Assembly: GCA_012295275.1 (NCBI GenBank)
Contig: CM022673.1
Coordinates: 401,001-465,000 of the forward strand
DNA from: Chrysomallon squamiferum
Taxonomy: Eukaryota; Mollusca; Gastropoda; Neomphalida; Peltospiridae
DNA length: 64,000 bases
Reading direction: 5' to 3'
Below the pieces are notes generated by a model. It searched no databases, was not told where the DNA came from, and was given only the letters and a program-made list of their open reading frames with translations. Shown piece by piece: positions 35,211 through 49,715 of the stretch. The position numbers and the translations under genes were made by a program. How positions within the stretch are numbered: the first letter of the stretch is position 1; each line of letters opens with the position of its first letter.

Positions 35211-36272
35211 AAACTTTATTAATAATAAAGTATGACAGCAAAATTAGTCATGAACACTTTTTGTCATGTTTCGTCATTTCACTGAGCCCTAATTATCGGG
35301 TCTCGTCTGTATCTTTTATAAAACTATGATATAAAAAGGGGGACCTATAAGAAATAAACAGTTTGATGTGAAGATATACCAAGGCGCAGAGATCAAGACT
35401 GATCCGATGCTACCTAATTTAAAAATTTTAAGGACAATCAGGCTTCAACGTCTACGTGTTATTTCTCCATGCTTCCAGACCCTACCCGGTTCTACAGACA
35501 ACAACATGTTTACATTCTCCAGTGTCTTATTAGATGCGTTTACACCATTAACTACGTGACAAATATCCGCTATTTGATACAAATCAGGAAAAACTAATCG
35601 GTATCAAATCTCTTGAAAATAATCTTAATGACATTCAAAGGACAAAATTAAAAAAATTTTTTTTTTTTCGTAAAAAGGTAATCAGTCAAATGATCCAAGA
35701 ATTGCTATCACATCGGTTGAAAGGTGAAACACAACACAAATTCATTATCATACTTTATTATAAGCAAAGTTTGTTTGCCAGTTTCGAAACAAGATCTGAA
35801 AGTTTTCGATTTAGTAATTAATGTATACATTTATTTCTATCTGCTAAACGGGTCTAAAGCACAAAAACATTCATATGCTTTCGTTAATGCAGAAACGTTA
35901 TTATTCCATTCTTACTCATAATGACAAATAGATTATTTCAAAGAATTAATGTTTTGAGGATTTTCAGTTTTAAGTGTCATTTGCAATCATAAACAGAATG
36001 AGGAATCATTACATTAATTGCTATTATAAAGAAAACTACGTGATTTAATAGAAAAAGAGTGAAACAAAACAAAGTAAATTAAAATGAAGTTAAATGAATC
36101 GAAACTAAACTAGTTACATCCAGATAAACGCAGTGCAAAATATACTTTAAAAACATTCAAAAATTCGTTAAATTAAATGATGTTATAATAAAAACAAACA
36201 GCTAATTGAATGTTATAAATTGTAATAATGCAAAGCATTTTTGAAAACGAAAGAAAGTAGCACCGTATAACT
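35211..36272 (+). repeat. Tandem duplication, copy 1 (1062 bp)
   Basis: Starts AAACTTTATTAATAATAAAG and ends GCACCGTATAACT. Nearly identical to the next 1061 bp. The unit is AT-rich and contains a TATA-like TATAAAAAGGGGG (35330-35342) and two short open frames of about 60 codons (at about 35368-35559 and 35724-35921) that lack convincing ATG starts or domains, so I call no gene in it. Confidence 0.95.
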
Positions 36273-37333
36273 AAACTTTATTAATAATAAAGTATGACAG
36301 CAAAATTAGTCATGAACACTTTTTGTCATGTTTCGTCATTTCACTGAGCCCTAATTATCGGGTCTCGTCTGTATCTTTTATAAAACTATGATATAAAAAG
36401 GGGGACCTATAAGAAATAAACAGTTTGATGTGAAGATATACCAAGGCGCAGAGATCAAGACTGATCCGATGCTACCTAATTTAAAAATTTTAAGGACAAT
36501 CAGGCTTCAACGTCTACGTGTTATTTCTCCATGCTTCCAGACCCTACCCGGTTCTACAGACAACAACATGTTTACATTCTCCAGTGTCTTATTAGATGCG
36601 TTTACACCATTAACTACGTGACAAATATCCGCTATTTGATACAAATCAGGAAAAACTAATCGGTATCAAATCTCTTGAAAATAATCTTAATGACATTCAA
36701 AGGACAAAATTAAAAATATTTTTTCTTTTCGTAAAAAGGTAATCAGTCAAATGATCCAAGAATTGCTATCACATCGGTTGAAAGGTGAAACACAACACAA
36801 ATTCATTATCATACTTTATTATAAGCAAAGTTTGTTTGCCAGTTTCGAAACAAGATCTGAAAGTTTTCGATTTAGTAATTAATGTATACATTTATTTCTA
36901 TCTGCTAAACGGGTCTAAAGCACAAAAACATTCATATGCTTTCGTTAATGCAGAAACGTTATTATTCCATTCTTACTCATAATGACAAATAGATTATTTC
37001 AAAGAATTAATGTTTTGAGGATTTTCAGTTTTAAGTGTCATTTGCAATCATAAACAGAATGAGGAATCATTACATTAATTGCTATTATAAAGAAAACTAC
37101 GTGATTTAATAGAAAAAGAGTGAAACAAAACAAAGTAAATTAAAATGAAGTTAAATGAATCGAAACTAAACTAGTTACATCCAGATAAACGCAGTGCAAA
37201 ATATACTTTAAAAACATTCAAAAATTCGTTAAATTAAATGATGTTATAATAAAAACAAACAGCTAATTGAATGTTATAAATTGTAATAATGCAAAGCATT
37301 TTTGAAAACGAAAGAAAGTAGCACCGTATAACT
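36273..37333 (+). repeat. Tandem duplication, copy 2 (1061 bp)
   Basis: Second copy, in the same orientation and directly abutting copy 1. The only differences I saw are in the A/T homopolymer zone (about 35649-35668 in copy 1, 36710-36729 here), where an 18-base interrupted run replaces 19 bases. It is followed by AAAATAAC, sharing only AAA with the start of the unit. Confidence 0.95.
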
Positions 37334-37450
37334 AAAAATAACTTAATTATTAAAAGTATACAGTAGATTTAATTTTATTTAAAAAAAAAAAATGTTGAGT
37401 AAAAGAATTAAGTGAGTGGAATGTAGGATAAAGCATGGAGACACGCACAG

Positions 37451-37451
<1 letters not shown>

Positions 37452-37546
<95 letters not shown>
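37452..37546. repeat. (CA)n(GA)n microsatellite
   Basis: A short CA block passes into about 80 bp of GA. Confidence 0.97.
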
Positions 37547-37549
<3 letters not shown>

Positions 37550-38144
37550 CTAAGAGGGACACTGAGACAAGCTGACAGAAAGAGACAGACAGACAGATAT
37601 AATACACAAAATGAAGTATTTTAGTGGCATGTTAAAGTATTGTTAAACGAGCTGCAGTCGACGATTGCCTTGGTAACGCAAACTGTTTACTAGATACTTG
37701 CAAACCGCAAAACACAAAACGGCTTTCAGCAAATTAAACTGTGAATGTGAAATGAAGGAAAACAATGATTCTGTACAAGCAGTGAGTGAACAAGAGCGGA
37801 ATAGGATCACACAGGTGAACAAATCTTTGTCTGCGGTCAAATCTCTTTAATGAAACTGAAACAAGGCTCATTAGGAACTTTTCAGGAGATTCGTCATAAA
37901 GATCTATGGGCGCTTTGAAGTGTAATATTATCATTAAACCTTAAGGTGTAGTTAAGAAAAAAAAGAAGAAAAAAATTAAGATAAAAAGTTTTAAATATAT
38001 TTCTGCATTCTTCCAAGTTAATTTTCATTTGTTGTCTGCCGTCAGATTTTAATTATTAATCAAGTATAACAACATGAAAATACAGTTTTATAAAATATAT
38101 CTTTTTTTGATTGGTTATAGGATGTCCAAAACAATAATAAAGAA
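37547..38144. other. Intergenic DNA, nothing recognised
   Basis: No gene or repeat family recognised; short A-rich part near 37955-37990. Confidence 0.5.
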
Positions 38145-38208
<64 letters not shown>

Positions 38209-38332
38209 CAACGACAACAAGAAAAACAACAAAACAACAATAATAATAGTAATAAATAAATAATAACAACATAGAAATCATCATGATAATAACCAAAATG
38301 ATGATTATTTTGATGATGATGATGATGATTTT
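38145..38332. repeat. (AAT)n, CAA and (GAT)n triplets
   Basis: Twenty AAT units at 38145-38205, CAA-type words, then GAT units at about 38310-38330. Confidence 0.94.
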
Positions 38333-39672
38333 ACAAAATTCTTCTTCTTCTTTTTTTCTTTTTAAATGTATTTATTTATTGTTTTGACATCAAAATCATA
38401 TTAAAATTTGCTGACGTGCTTTTTTTTCGTGCTTTTTTTATCACTATTATAATTAGTTATTATCTGTTAACGTCAACAAGCATGAAAATATCCTGTAACA
38501 CGGCACTCTTATTGTTCCTTTTATCCACTGCGGAATCATTATCAATGTTATTAATAAGGTAACTTGATATTTATTTATTTATTTATTTACTGTTTGCTTG
38601 TTTGTTGACTTGCTTTCTTCATCTTTTTTAATTCTTTCTCTTTTTTCTTCTGTTTTTATAAACGTTTTTGCTTTACGTTGAAAAAAATAAAAAAAATAAA
38701 AGAAGAAAAATATTATTCACACGTCAAACTCAATCAAACAAATAAATAACTGAGATTATTGATATGTAACAATTCTGTGGTTATTAGAAAGAAAAATATT
38801 GTCTTCTGGAAAACGAATATTCTGCCGAATACAAACAAATCTGAAATTAGTGTTAAACTCAGTGTCAACTGCAATGAAACATGTGTAATCAACATCAACT
38901 TTTAGATAATAGTATTTGCAAATTGACTGGTTTGGGGTCTGCGTAACAAAGAGTTTGAGCGGGAAAGTCGATTGTCAAGAAGCCAGACGAAAAATGGCGA
39001 ATATTGACTGGAACCAGGATTATTTGCAGAAGAGCTGAAAGCAATTGAATTTGTCAGATACGTTGCCATCATTTTTTTCCCTCCACTTTACTTTTTTTTT
39101 TTTTTCTTCTGTTTTTATTTAGTCCGCAATCGAGAACAATTTCATCTTCGTAAATAAAGAGTTTAGAAACAAAACGAGAATGAAATAGCAATTTTCATAA
39201 ATAAAATTAAAATATGGTTTCGAAAAACAATTTCAGGAATGTAACTGTATTGAATTATCTTCTTCTTTTCTTTTCTTTCTTTATTGGTTGTTGCTGTTTT
39301 TGTTCCTTTCCAAATCATCCAAAATGAGATTTTCCTTAATTGAAACAAATACTTTAACTGAATGATGTTTATTTAGTTTAAATTCTTATTTTGCTGTGAT
39401 TTTTGTCTGTAAAATGGTTTCTAAGTTAAAAAAGTAAAAACCCAATAGAATACGTTAAAAATACTATGATAATTATGTACTTATTCTAAAACACAATTCA
39501 GCCAATGGTTGTAGAACTACTAACTGCAAGCCGTATGAAAGCAGTCATTGGGAAATAAACCTCCAGTCATAAAAAAAAAAAAAAAAATAAAAAATAAAAA
39601 CTCACCAGAATGTTTCTGTTGTTGGGTTTTGTTGTTGTTGTTGTTGTTTTTCTATTTGCTTAAACATAACAC
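38333..39672. other. AT-rich intergenic DNA, nothing recognised
   Basis: TTTA units near 38569-38590, an A run near 39570-39587 and TTG units near 39630-39647. No coding signal. Confidence 0.55.
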
Positions 39673-40127
39673 CAGTGGTGAACCTAGGGAAAATCTGTGA
39701 AGACTTGAAGGTTTGTTTTCCTACGCGTCTTTCATTCTCCCTGTAAATTATGTACAGTAAATCATTATTTTTTTAAACATGTATTTTTTTTACTCATGAC
39801 AATCCTAAGAATAATTTCCAGTTTTGGTAACTGTACGTACGCACAATGTGAAAACACTAAGCCGTGCAGTGTCGTGAAGAAGCTGGTGATGTCCGTAGAC
39901 AACTGCTTGACTCTGTGCCGCAAAGACTCGAGTGCAACGCCTAGTTATAAGAAAGGAAAATATTTTGAATATGTTAACACAGATGAAACACAAAATATAA
40001 ACTTTATTCCATTTAAATATAAATCAACCAAATGTATTAAATTATTTTCCCCAAATGGTGCCCCATCCCCCCTCATTTGGCTGCCCTGGGTACAGCCCCT
40101 TCACCCCCCTCTGCATGCCAGTGAAGC
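39673..40127. mobile_element. Possible hAT-like non-autonomous element
   Basis: The left end CAGTGGTGAACCTAGGG and the right end, read inversely CACTGGCATGCAGAGGGGGG followed by a CCCAGGGCAGCC stretch, resemble the CAGTGGCGTA-CTAGGGGG ends and G-rich subterminal zone of common hAT-type MITEs. End-to-end identity is only about 9 of 16, and no clear 8-bp target duplication was found. An ATG frame of 112 codons (39796-40134) crosses the right end and looks like element sequence rather than a gene. Confidence 0.3.
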
Positions 40128-41560
40128 GATGTAGAACATTTTAACGTTATGATGTAATATGAGGTCTTAAAAATATTTTTAAAATAAATCAGTTATTAAA
40201 AAATATAATAATATATGTATCTGAGTGTATATACGTACGTGTGTGCGCTTTGTGTGTGTATGCACCTGCGTTTTGTGCATACGATACAAAACTGGCTATA
40301 ACTTGCTTTGAGTGTCTTTCCACTCTTGTTATCAATACCTTCTTTATGTATGACGCAAAATAGCATCGAATTTTAAAATTGCATTAAATTCATAATTTCT
40401 TTTTTCTTTCTTTTAATTTCTTCTAATATTTCTTGCGACAGAGATAGACATAGAGACAGACAATTGAAAATATTATCATTAAGCTTTAGAAATTATGAAG
40501 TACATTAACATCAGCCTTTCTTGTTAAGAGAAAAAACCCAATAAAAAAACATAATAATATTAAATGGTTGGCAATTCATCTTCCATCCGGTGGCCAACTT
40601 TAGAAAAACATATAACATAATTTTTAGTAAATTCATACGATCCAACTTCCTTGCTCTATAACCCATCACGGATCATTTCCTTGGATTTTTTTTTACTAAT
40701 AATGTTTCCTTCAAATCTCGCGCTTATTTACTTTACAGATTTGTTAGGAACAGCCCTTCCTGCACCTGTCAGAAATCTCTTGTGTTTTATTCTTTATGTT
40801 TGTTTTTGAAATCGTCAGAAAAATAAAGGAAAGTGGAAAATGCTTTCTGTTTGTATTTGTTTCGTAAATTCCTTCATCAGATGCCCCGAGTCAAACTATC
40901 ATCTTTTACCGGTGATATCCTCTTTTCTTTATTTCTTTGCAACATTCTTATATTATTTTTAAAAAAAAGAAGATTTTTCCTCATCTTGGATTGTAGATAG
41001 AAAGAAGGCAAAGTTTGTTGACAGAACTGGACCTTCTGCGCATGATCCGGCAAGCAGCATCACTCACTTCCGCATTCTGTATGCAGTAGTAGTTGCAGTT
41101 TGCCATCTGTTGGTTGACGTTCAGAACTTCAAGACGGGGCAAAAGCTGTATGATATGCAGGTGTTAATTTAAGGTGCATTTCCAAAAAGTTTGAATAAAT
41201 ATTTTTTAACGATATTCATTTGTCTGTTTGTGTTTTGTTTATCGCATTCTCATCAGAATGAATGAATTAATTGATAATGTAAGTGAGAAACAGATTTTAA
41301 CAAAATAAAATTGCGACAGATCTTACAGTGAGTCAGTGTATCGAAATAAACATTATAATAATAATTATGGTAATGATGATAATGATGATGATGGTGGTGA
41401 TAATAATAATAATAATAATAATAAAAGAACAAAATATTTCATTGATTCCAAGTGAAAACATTTCTTTAATAATTATTATGTTTTTAAATGAGTTCCAGTC
41501 AATGAAATGTAAAAATAATCAGTCTTTTTTTACATGGACTTGAAGAGAAAAATATAAGAA
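40128..41560. other. Intergenic DNA, nothing recognised
   Basis: Weak TATG/GT units near 40213-40262 and GAT/AAT triplets at 41350-41424. A GC-richer stretch at about 41030-41165 is non-repetitive but has no open frame. Confidence 0.5.
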
Positions 41561-41608
41561 CGAGAAAGAGAGAGGGGGGGAGAGGGAGAGAGAGGGGAGA
41601 GCGAGAGG

Positions 41609-41686
<78 letters not shown>
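41561..41686. repeat. (GA)n with G-run interruptions
   Basis: About 125 bp; the left part has GGGGGG and GGGAG variants, the right part is pure GA. Confidence 0.97.
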
Positions 41687-41690
<4 letters not shown>

Positions 41691-41789
41691 AAGACCAAAA
41701 CCAACTAGTTTTAAGTTTTATAAAATTCTACTTAAATAGTCATAAGTCCTAACTATTTTTCCCAAAACTCATTCCGAGCCTCATCTAAA

Positions 41790-42240
41790 ATTGTGGTCAC
41801 AGATGTCGCCAGAAACGTTTGCTTGTAACAAAACGTATAAAACGATTCGAACCAATTTAACACCCTCTGATAGACGCTGGCGATACCGAATGTCGGTCCG
41901 TGTTTCAGACGCGACCCTTCACGCCTGGAGGCGCAGTTAACTCGAGCCCACGCGGAGGCGGAGCGAGAGAACCGGTGCTATCCGAGTGAAATCGACGGAC
42001 GGGAAAGGAGAGGATCGTAGATAAGCGTCAGGTCCCGTCAGGTCCCGCCAGGCTCATTAAGCGATCGTGCACGGCACGTGGATATACTGATAATCAATGC
42101 GGGCCTTTTGCCGTCTGCGGCGGTAATGGGCTCGCCGAGGACTCCATCACGGCGAAATATGTCCATTGTCGGGTAATGATGCTGCGGCCGTGAGGAGTTA
42201 AAGGCTCGGATATACTGCGTGATTGTTGTTGGCGATTTCG
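41790..42240. promoter_or_regulatory. CpG-rich island, candidate promoter or enhancer
   Basis: By my count about 40 CpG dinucleotides fall in 41881-42240, far denser than anywhere else in the window. It holds a 10-bp direct duplication CGTCAGGTCC (42026-42035, 42036-42045), the word GGATATACTG twice (42080-42089 and 42208-42217), and CACGTG, GATAATCAAT and TAAT cores. All frames are short or interrupted, so it is not an obvious exon. It could be a CpG-island promoter of an unseen transcript or a conserved enhancer. Confidence 0.45.
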
Positions 42241-42257
42241 GTCCTTTAACTGTGAAG

Positions 42258-42261
<4 letters not shown>

Positions 42262-42288
<27 letters not shown>

Positions 42289-42590
42289 GGACTGATTTGT
42301 GCTTAATATCGAAACTCAGTACTGTTTGTTTCGTGTCTTTGTCTGTTGGGTTTCTTTTTCCTGAAATTATGTTGATAGTTATTTTATCTGAGCAGCAAAT
42401 ATTTTATGATTATGATGATGATGATAATGATGATGACTATCTTTTAATTTTAAATGAAGATAATAAGACGTCTGAAATGTTCAAAATAAAGTAAGAGCGA
42501 ATGCCAGATAGCATTTGTCTATACAGCAAAAAGCTAAATAAATGAAGAAAGAAAAATAAAAGTTTCAGATAAGGAATTATACAAATCCTA
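42262..42590. other. T run and AT-rich DNA
   Basis: A 27-base T run at 42262-42288, then GAT triplets near 42410-42437. Nothing else seen. Confidence 0.6.
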
Positions 42591-44585
<1,995 letters not shown>

Positions 44586-44622
<37 letters not shown>

Positions 44623-44731
44623 GTTATTATTATTTTATTATTACCGTTATCATCATCATTATTATTCCTCTTGTGTTGTTGCCGTTGTTATTATTTATTA
44701 TGATTATGATTATTGTTATTATTATTATTAA

Positions 44732-44788
<57 letters not shown>
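44586..44788. repeat. (ATT)n array
   Basis: Two ATT blocks with GTT, CGT and ATC interruptions; about 200 bp. Confidence 0.96.
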
Positions 44789-45382
44789 CGTTATATTGTT
44801 GTTGAGTTGATAATGACAGTTTTTAAGAAATCGGGAGTATATAAAAATTCCATCATTTCTAAAAAAGAAATATAATAAAAAAAAATAAAAGGTTTCACTC
44901 GGTTTGTTCATAGCGAAGGGTGTAAGAGTTACATTTGATAAATCGAAAAGTAAAACGCAGTAACTGGAGATATGTCTGGTACAAAACATAACACGATTTT
45001 TGTCTACTGCAATAAAGTGAGGAATTTGCTTATCAAACAGACCATACGTCTGTCAACAAATTACAGAATTAAAAAAAAAAAAAAAAAAAAAAACCACAAA
45101 AAAAAACCTATAAAAAAAAAAAAAAAAAAAAATAATAAAGTGAGAAAGAAAGGTGGAAAATAAAATAAAAATTTCGTTTAATCGATTCTCAGCCGGCAGA
45201 ACGTGGAGTAAAACTGTGAATAATTCTTCGATCTTATGTCATTTGTTTCACAAACTGATGTTCACCAACCATTAAATTACTTTTTGTTCACAGTCGTAGA
45301 ATGAGGCATCTGGGAATCAAGAAATTAGTCAAATGCCTGAGACGATGTACGTCATAAAAAAAAAAAAATAATAAATAAAATA

Positions 45383-45424
<42 letters not shown>

Positions 45425-45694
45425 ATTTAACTGATCATAACAAATGAAAAATTAATTGTTTTCCTGTGTTATTTGACGCCCAAATAATAATAATAAAAAC
45501 AATTAAAAATTAAGTAGGTGGTGTTCAAGTTGTGCTTTGTTTTTTGTTTTCATTTTGGGTTTTTTGAGAGGTTTTATTGACAATTATGATACCAACTTCA
45601 TTTCAGTTATATATTTTTTTTCATGCAATTGTTATTATCTTTAAAATTATTCATTAATAGCTTAAAAGGAAACGAAAAAGGAAATTAGAGAAAG

Positions 45695-45699
<5 letters not shown>
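44789..45699. other. A-rich intergenic DNA
   Basis: Long A-rich stretches at about 45070-45140 and 45356-45420 (the latter with an A run of more than 35). No gene seen. Confidence 0.65.

Positions 45700-45786
<87 letters not shown>
45700..45786. repeat. (CT)n microsatellite
   Basis: About 86 bp of uninterrupted CT. Confidence 0.97.
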
Positions 45787-45789
<3 letters not shown>

Positions 45790-46559
45790 CTTTGCATTTC
45801 GTTTCGACATCCCAAAACATGTACGAACTTGTTTTCAGACACAAACTACAACGAAGTTAATCCATCGTATACAAACCATGAATATTAAAATTAAAGATTT
45901 TCGTTAACACACAATTGAGTACATTAATACCAGCGCATCACAGGCCACTGTCTTACATTTTTATATGTCAAACGCATCAAAGCTTTTAATTCTTTTCACA
46001 ACAGCGCATACCATTAGCAAAAATTCTGCGAGAGTTCAATAGTTGTCCATTGTTCCCGGGATGAAAACTGGCAGCCAAGATACTTTTTAACCAAGCCCCG
46101 TGGCGACATGTCGCCATCTTAACTCCATATTCCTGTTTGTCATTTTCTGGTCTTCAACGCCAAAGATCTTTCTTCATTGTGACGTCAGCAGTTCTTGAGG
46201 TGCTAACCGGAAATCAGATGATGTACTTTCGACGACGTTGATGGCTTTATCACAAGGAACTCTCAAATACTTGTTACTGTTGCTTTTCAATCCTCTTTTT
46301 TTCCCACTTTTTTGTCGATCTGTAGCAGTAGAAGACGTGTTAACCTATTTTCCAGTGTGTGTTTTAGAACGTTCTTTCAGCTGGGTCATCGTAATTTGGG
46401 TTAGGATTCAAACGATGCAGTCTATGGAGAATAAAGTACAGTTTTGTTAAAATTAATGATATTATGAATGAAGCAATAAAAAAAGTAATGAATGAATGAT
46501 TAATGCCACTTTTGTACCTGCTCAACAGACCTGAGGTAAATCTATGAATAATGTTATAA
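45787..46559. other. Intergenic DNA with a small GC-richer island
   Basis: The zone 46050-46230 is GC-richer and holds the palindrome listed next. No open frame with domain evidence. Confidence 0.45.
46101..46120. promoter_or_regulatory. 16-bp palindrome overlapping a YY1-like site
   Basis: TGGCGACATGTCGCCA (46101-46116) is a perfect palindrome. The minus strand of 46110-46120 reads AAGATGGCGAC, matching the YY1 core AAGATGGCGGC at all but one position. Such sites are typical of promoters, but no gene start is visible nearby. Confidence 0.3.
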
Positions 46560-46570
46560 CACACACACAC

Positions 46571-46656
<86 letters not shown>
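46560..46656. repeat. (CA)n(GA)n microsatellite
   Basis: A short CA block then about 80 bp of GA. Confidence 0.97.
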
Positions 46657-46662
<6 letters not shown>

Positions 46663-46976
46663 AACACTTATCTTTTTCTTTTTAAGCTATCAGTATATAT
46701 ATATATTTTACGAGCAGAATATAGCAGGTTACTCAGTACGGATATACTAAACACTTGGGAAATAAATTTTAAACTTTATTAGGTAATGGGTATTATAATT
46801 ATTTTCACTGTTTATTTTTTCACATATTAACTACAGTAAACTACAGACGAGACGAGAGTTAAAACAAAGCAGATGTTGTCGGTTGTAATGTTAAATGTGT
46901 TTAAACAGTTTAATTGCAGACTGTTCATGCTTATTTAAAGTGGCGTTATTGAATTTAAAGAGAAAAGGTGAATGTC

Positions 46977-47316
46977 TATATATATATGTGTGTGTGTATG
47001 TATGTATGTATGTATGTATGTTGTATGTATGTATATATGTATGTATGTATGTATATATGTGTATGTATGTATGTATGTATTTGTGTGTGTATGTATGTAT
47101 GTATGTATGTATGTATGTGTGTGTGTGTGTTTATGTACGTATATATGTATATTTGTATGTGTGCACGTATATATTTATGTATGTATATATGTATGTATGT
47201 ATGTATGTATGTGGGTATATAGGTATTATGTATATATGTATGTATATATGTATGTATGTGGGTATATAGGTATTAATGTGTGTATGTATGTATGTATGTA
47301 TGTATGTATGTATGTA
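46977..47316. repeat. (TATG)n array
   Basis: About 340 bp of TATG units mixed with TG blocks and a duplicated GTGGGTATATAGGTATTA segment (about 47210-47228 and 47258-47276). Confidence 0.96.
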
Positions 47317-47502
47317 GTATTTATGTACATATCTGCGTACCTTAGATAGAATTGAAAGAAGAAATACTTGAAAGATTTTCAGTACTCGAATGCTAAAATT
47401 ATTCTGTTTGTCTTATATCAAAAGAAAATACATTTTTCTTGTCTCTCATTATAATTATCTGTGTTACTGTCTACACCAGCACCACCACCAGGACCACCCC
47501 AC

Positions 47503-47533
<31 letters not shown>

Positions 47534-48892
47534 TATCTAGGTCTTTGATACTTATCAGTGACATACAGATTTTACGTGATTTATGATCGTGGAAAAGAGG
47601 TCACCCAAATAATTACTGATTATTTGAAGACCATTCGCTTTATCTACATAATCATTCAGTGTATGTACAAAACGACTGTTCCACGTATTTACCGTTGTTC
47701 TAACGTTTCGGCGCGGATGCGAGGGTTTTAGGCAAACTGGGTCGACTTGGAGTCGCCACAGACTTGGAGTAAAAATCAAACAGTAATAATATGACAGAAT
47801 CAAACGAGTTTTGAACTTTAGAGCTTGTAACGTGGGCGTAAGGCTGTTTAATATCAGTTCATGTAAGGAAATTTCATGGTTTCGTGCTGATGGAACGGAA
47901 TAAGAAATACGAAATTTTATTTTGTTAAGATGTAAAATGTTACATCGGAGCTTTTAAATCATAGAGAAAATATGTATTGTGCACCTCTGTGTTTGTATAT
48001 ATTTATTTGCATGAAATGTGTGTGTGTATGTATGTTTGTATATATGCATGCATATATGGATGTGTGTGTCTGCCTGCATGTCTTTCTGTCTGTCTATCTG
48101 CCTGTCTGTATGTATGTATGTAATTAAAATGAAATATAAATGATTCTGATATTTATGTCGTTCCAGAAAGGAGCTCGTAAAGCTGCACTAATGTCGCCTA
48201 TGCTCGGCCGCTGAGCGGTCACTGTGACGTAACTGGACGCCGTCGTTTTTAACGTGTTTAACCGCAGGCGTCTGCAATTCTAGTTTGAGCAAGATTTCCC
48301 CACGTCGTCAAATCTCGTTCAGTTTTCTTTTAGGTTAATAACTAATTACATCTGAGGTCATGCTGCTTCGGTGTTTTAACGGAGCATTTTTGGAATGTTT
48401 ACTTTTTTTTACTTTTTTTTATCCTTTCTATGGTCTTTTAAGAAACAATTAATGCCAAAAACTTTTTTTTTTTTTTTTTTTTTTTTCATCTCTTCTATGA
48501 GTTGATATGAAAATTAAATAACATATGTTTTTTCTTGGTTTTCAATATGCGGGTTTATTCTGCAACTATTAAAGGTTAAACGAAAAATAACTGATGTTTG
48601 AAACTTATTTCACTTTAATATTGACAATTACTGAAGTTCACAGCTTCCTCTGTGTTCTCCGTGTGCATGTGTACAGGTGCGCGTTACAGTATTGAAATTA
48701 ATAATCAACATTCTGAAAATACAGTCATCAAAACAAATGCATTAAATACGAGTAAAAGTACGATTTCTCTATCTATAATAACTGAAACAAAACAAATTCT
48801 GAACGTGTTATCCCAAATCACCGGAAAGTCATTCTCACAATGATGCATGGCCGGTTCTACAATATAATGGCCAAAGTGATGAAAGGACAGTC
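47317..48892. other. Intergenic DNA with GC-richer spots
   Basis: A-run at about 47502-47531, TG/TGTC units at 48018-48120, T run at about 48464-48486. GC-richer parts at about 47690-47765 and 48180-48310; the latter contains a CRE-like GTGACGTAAC. No gene seen. Confidence 0.45.
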
Positions 48893-49071
48893 TTAGAACT
48901 TTTAGGAAAAACCAATCATGAACGATCTTAAAACATTTCGTTTACATCGTCTATGGACGATTTTAAAACGGGTTACGCAAGAATCATAAATAGGTGACTT
49001 TAGAACTTCTTATGCAGAACTTATAAAAAGAAATCTTGGAACATGTTGTGCGAGAATCCTGAAGAAACAAT
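48893..49071 (+). repeat. Degenerate tandem repeat, about five units of 34-37 bp
   Basis: Units begin TTAGAAC, TTAAAAC, TTAAAAC, TTAGAAC and TTGGAAC and share an AGAATC or GAACGATC-like end. Divergence between units is high, so this is an old minisatellite. Confidence 0.65.
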
Positions 49072-49682
49072 AATTGTATTAAAAAATATACACTGAAAGG
49101 AAAATTTCCAGAACATGTTTATTTTTCATCATCACAAAAAAGCATGATATCTTGACATGTTATCTAAACACAATAAGTGAAAAGAAAATTTTGAATATTA
49201 GCAATATTGTTTTCTGAGAAAAAAAAAAAAAAATGAAAACGAACAACAAGGTTACATTATTTCGAAAACACACGACCTTCCATCTCTTCAGCAATCGAGC
49301 TCTGTTTATTGTGGACAATGATATATCGTGTTTGAAATAATCGCTGCACGGGCTATTTTTTTAACGTGACCACACTGAGTTTTAAAAGCGATCTCTCAGA
49401 CAGTTCTACGTGCTAATGAGAGGAGTGGCTGGGATGGACGCACAACACGCTATTTAAAAGGCCTCGTCCATTAAAGTACTCAACACGTAATCGTTGGGAG
49501 GCGGAATCCAGATTTGTCATGTTTCGTGCTCCGTGCGTTACCATCTGAATTCTTTTAAACAACCAGAGGATATTTTATCTATGCCCAGAAAGCTTTATGA
49601 CAATAAGTATTATGGTATTGTTTATTTTTTAAGGGGTTTTTTTTTTCTGAGGATTTTGTTTTGTCTCGTGTGTTTGTTTTTG

Positions 49683-49715
<33 letters not shown>

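Noticed and set aside
35368-35559. Duplicated 63-codon frame (also at 36430-36621) downstream of a TATA-like box
   Set aside because: It has no ATG at its beginning and no recognisable domain; its duplication follows from the 1.06-kb DNA repeat, not from selection on a protein.
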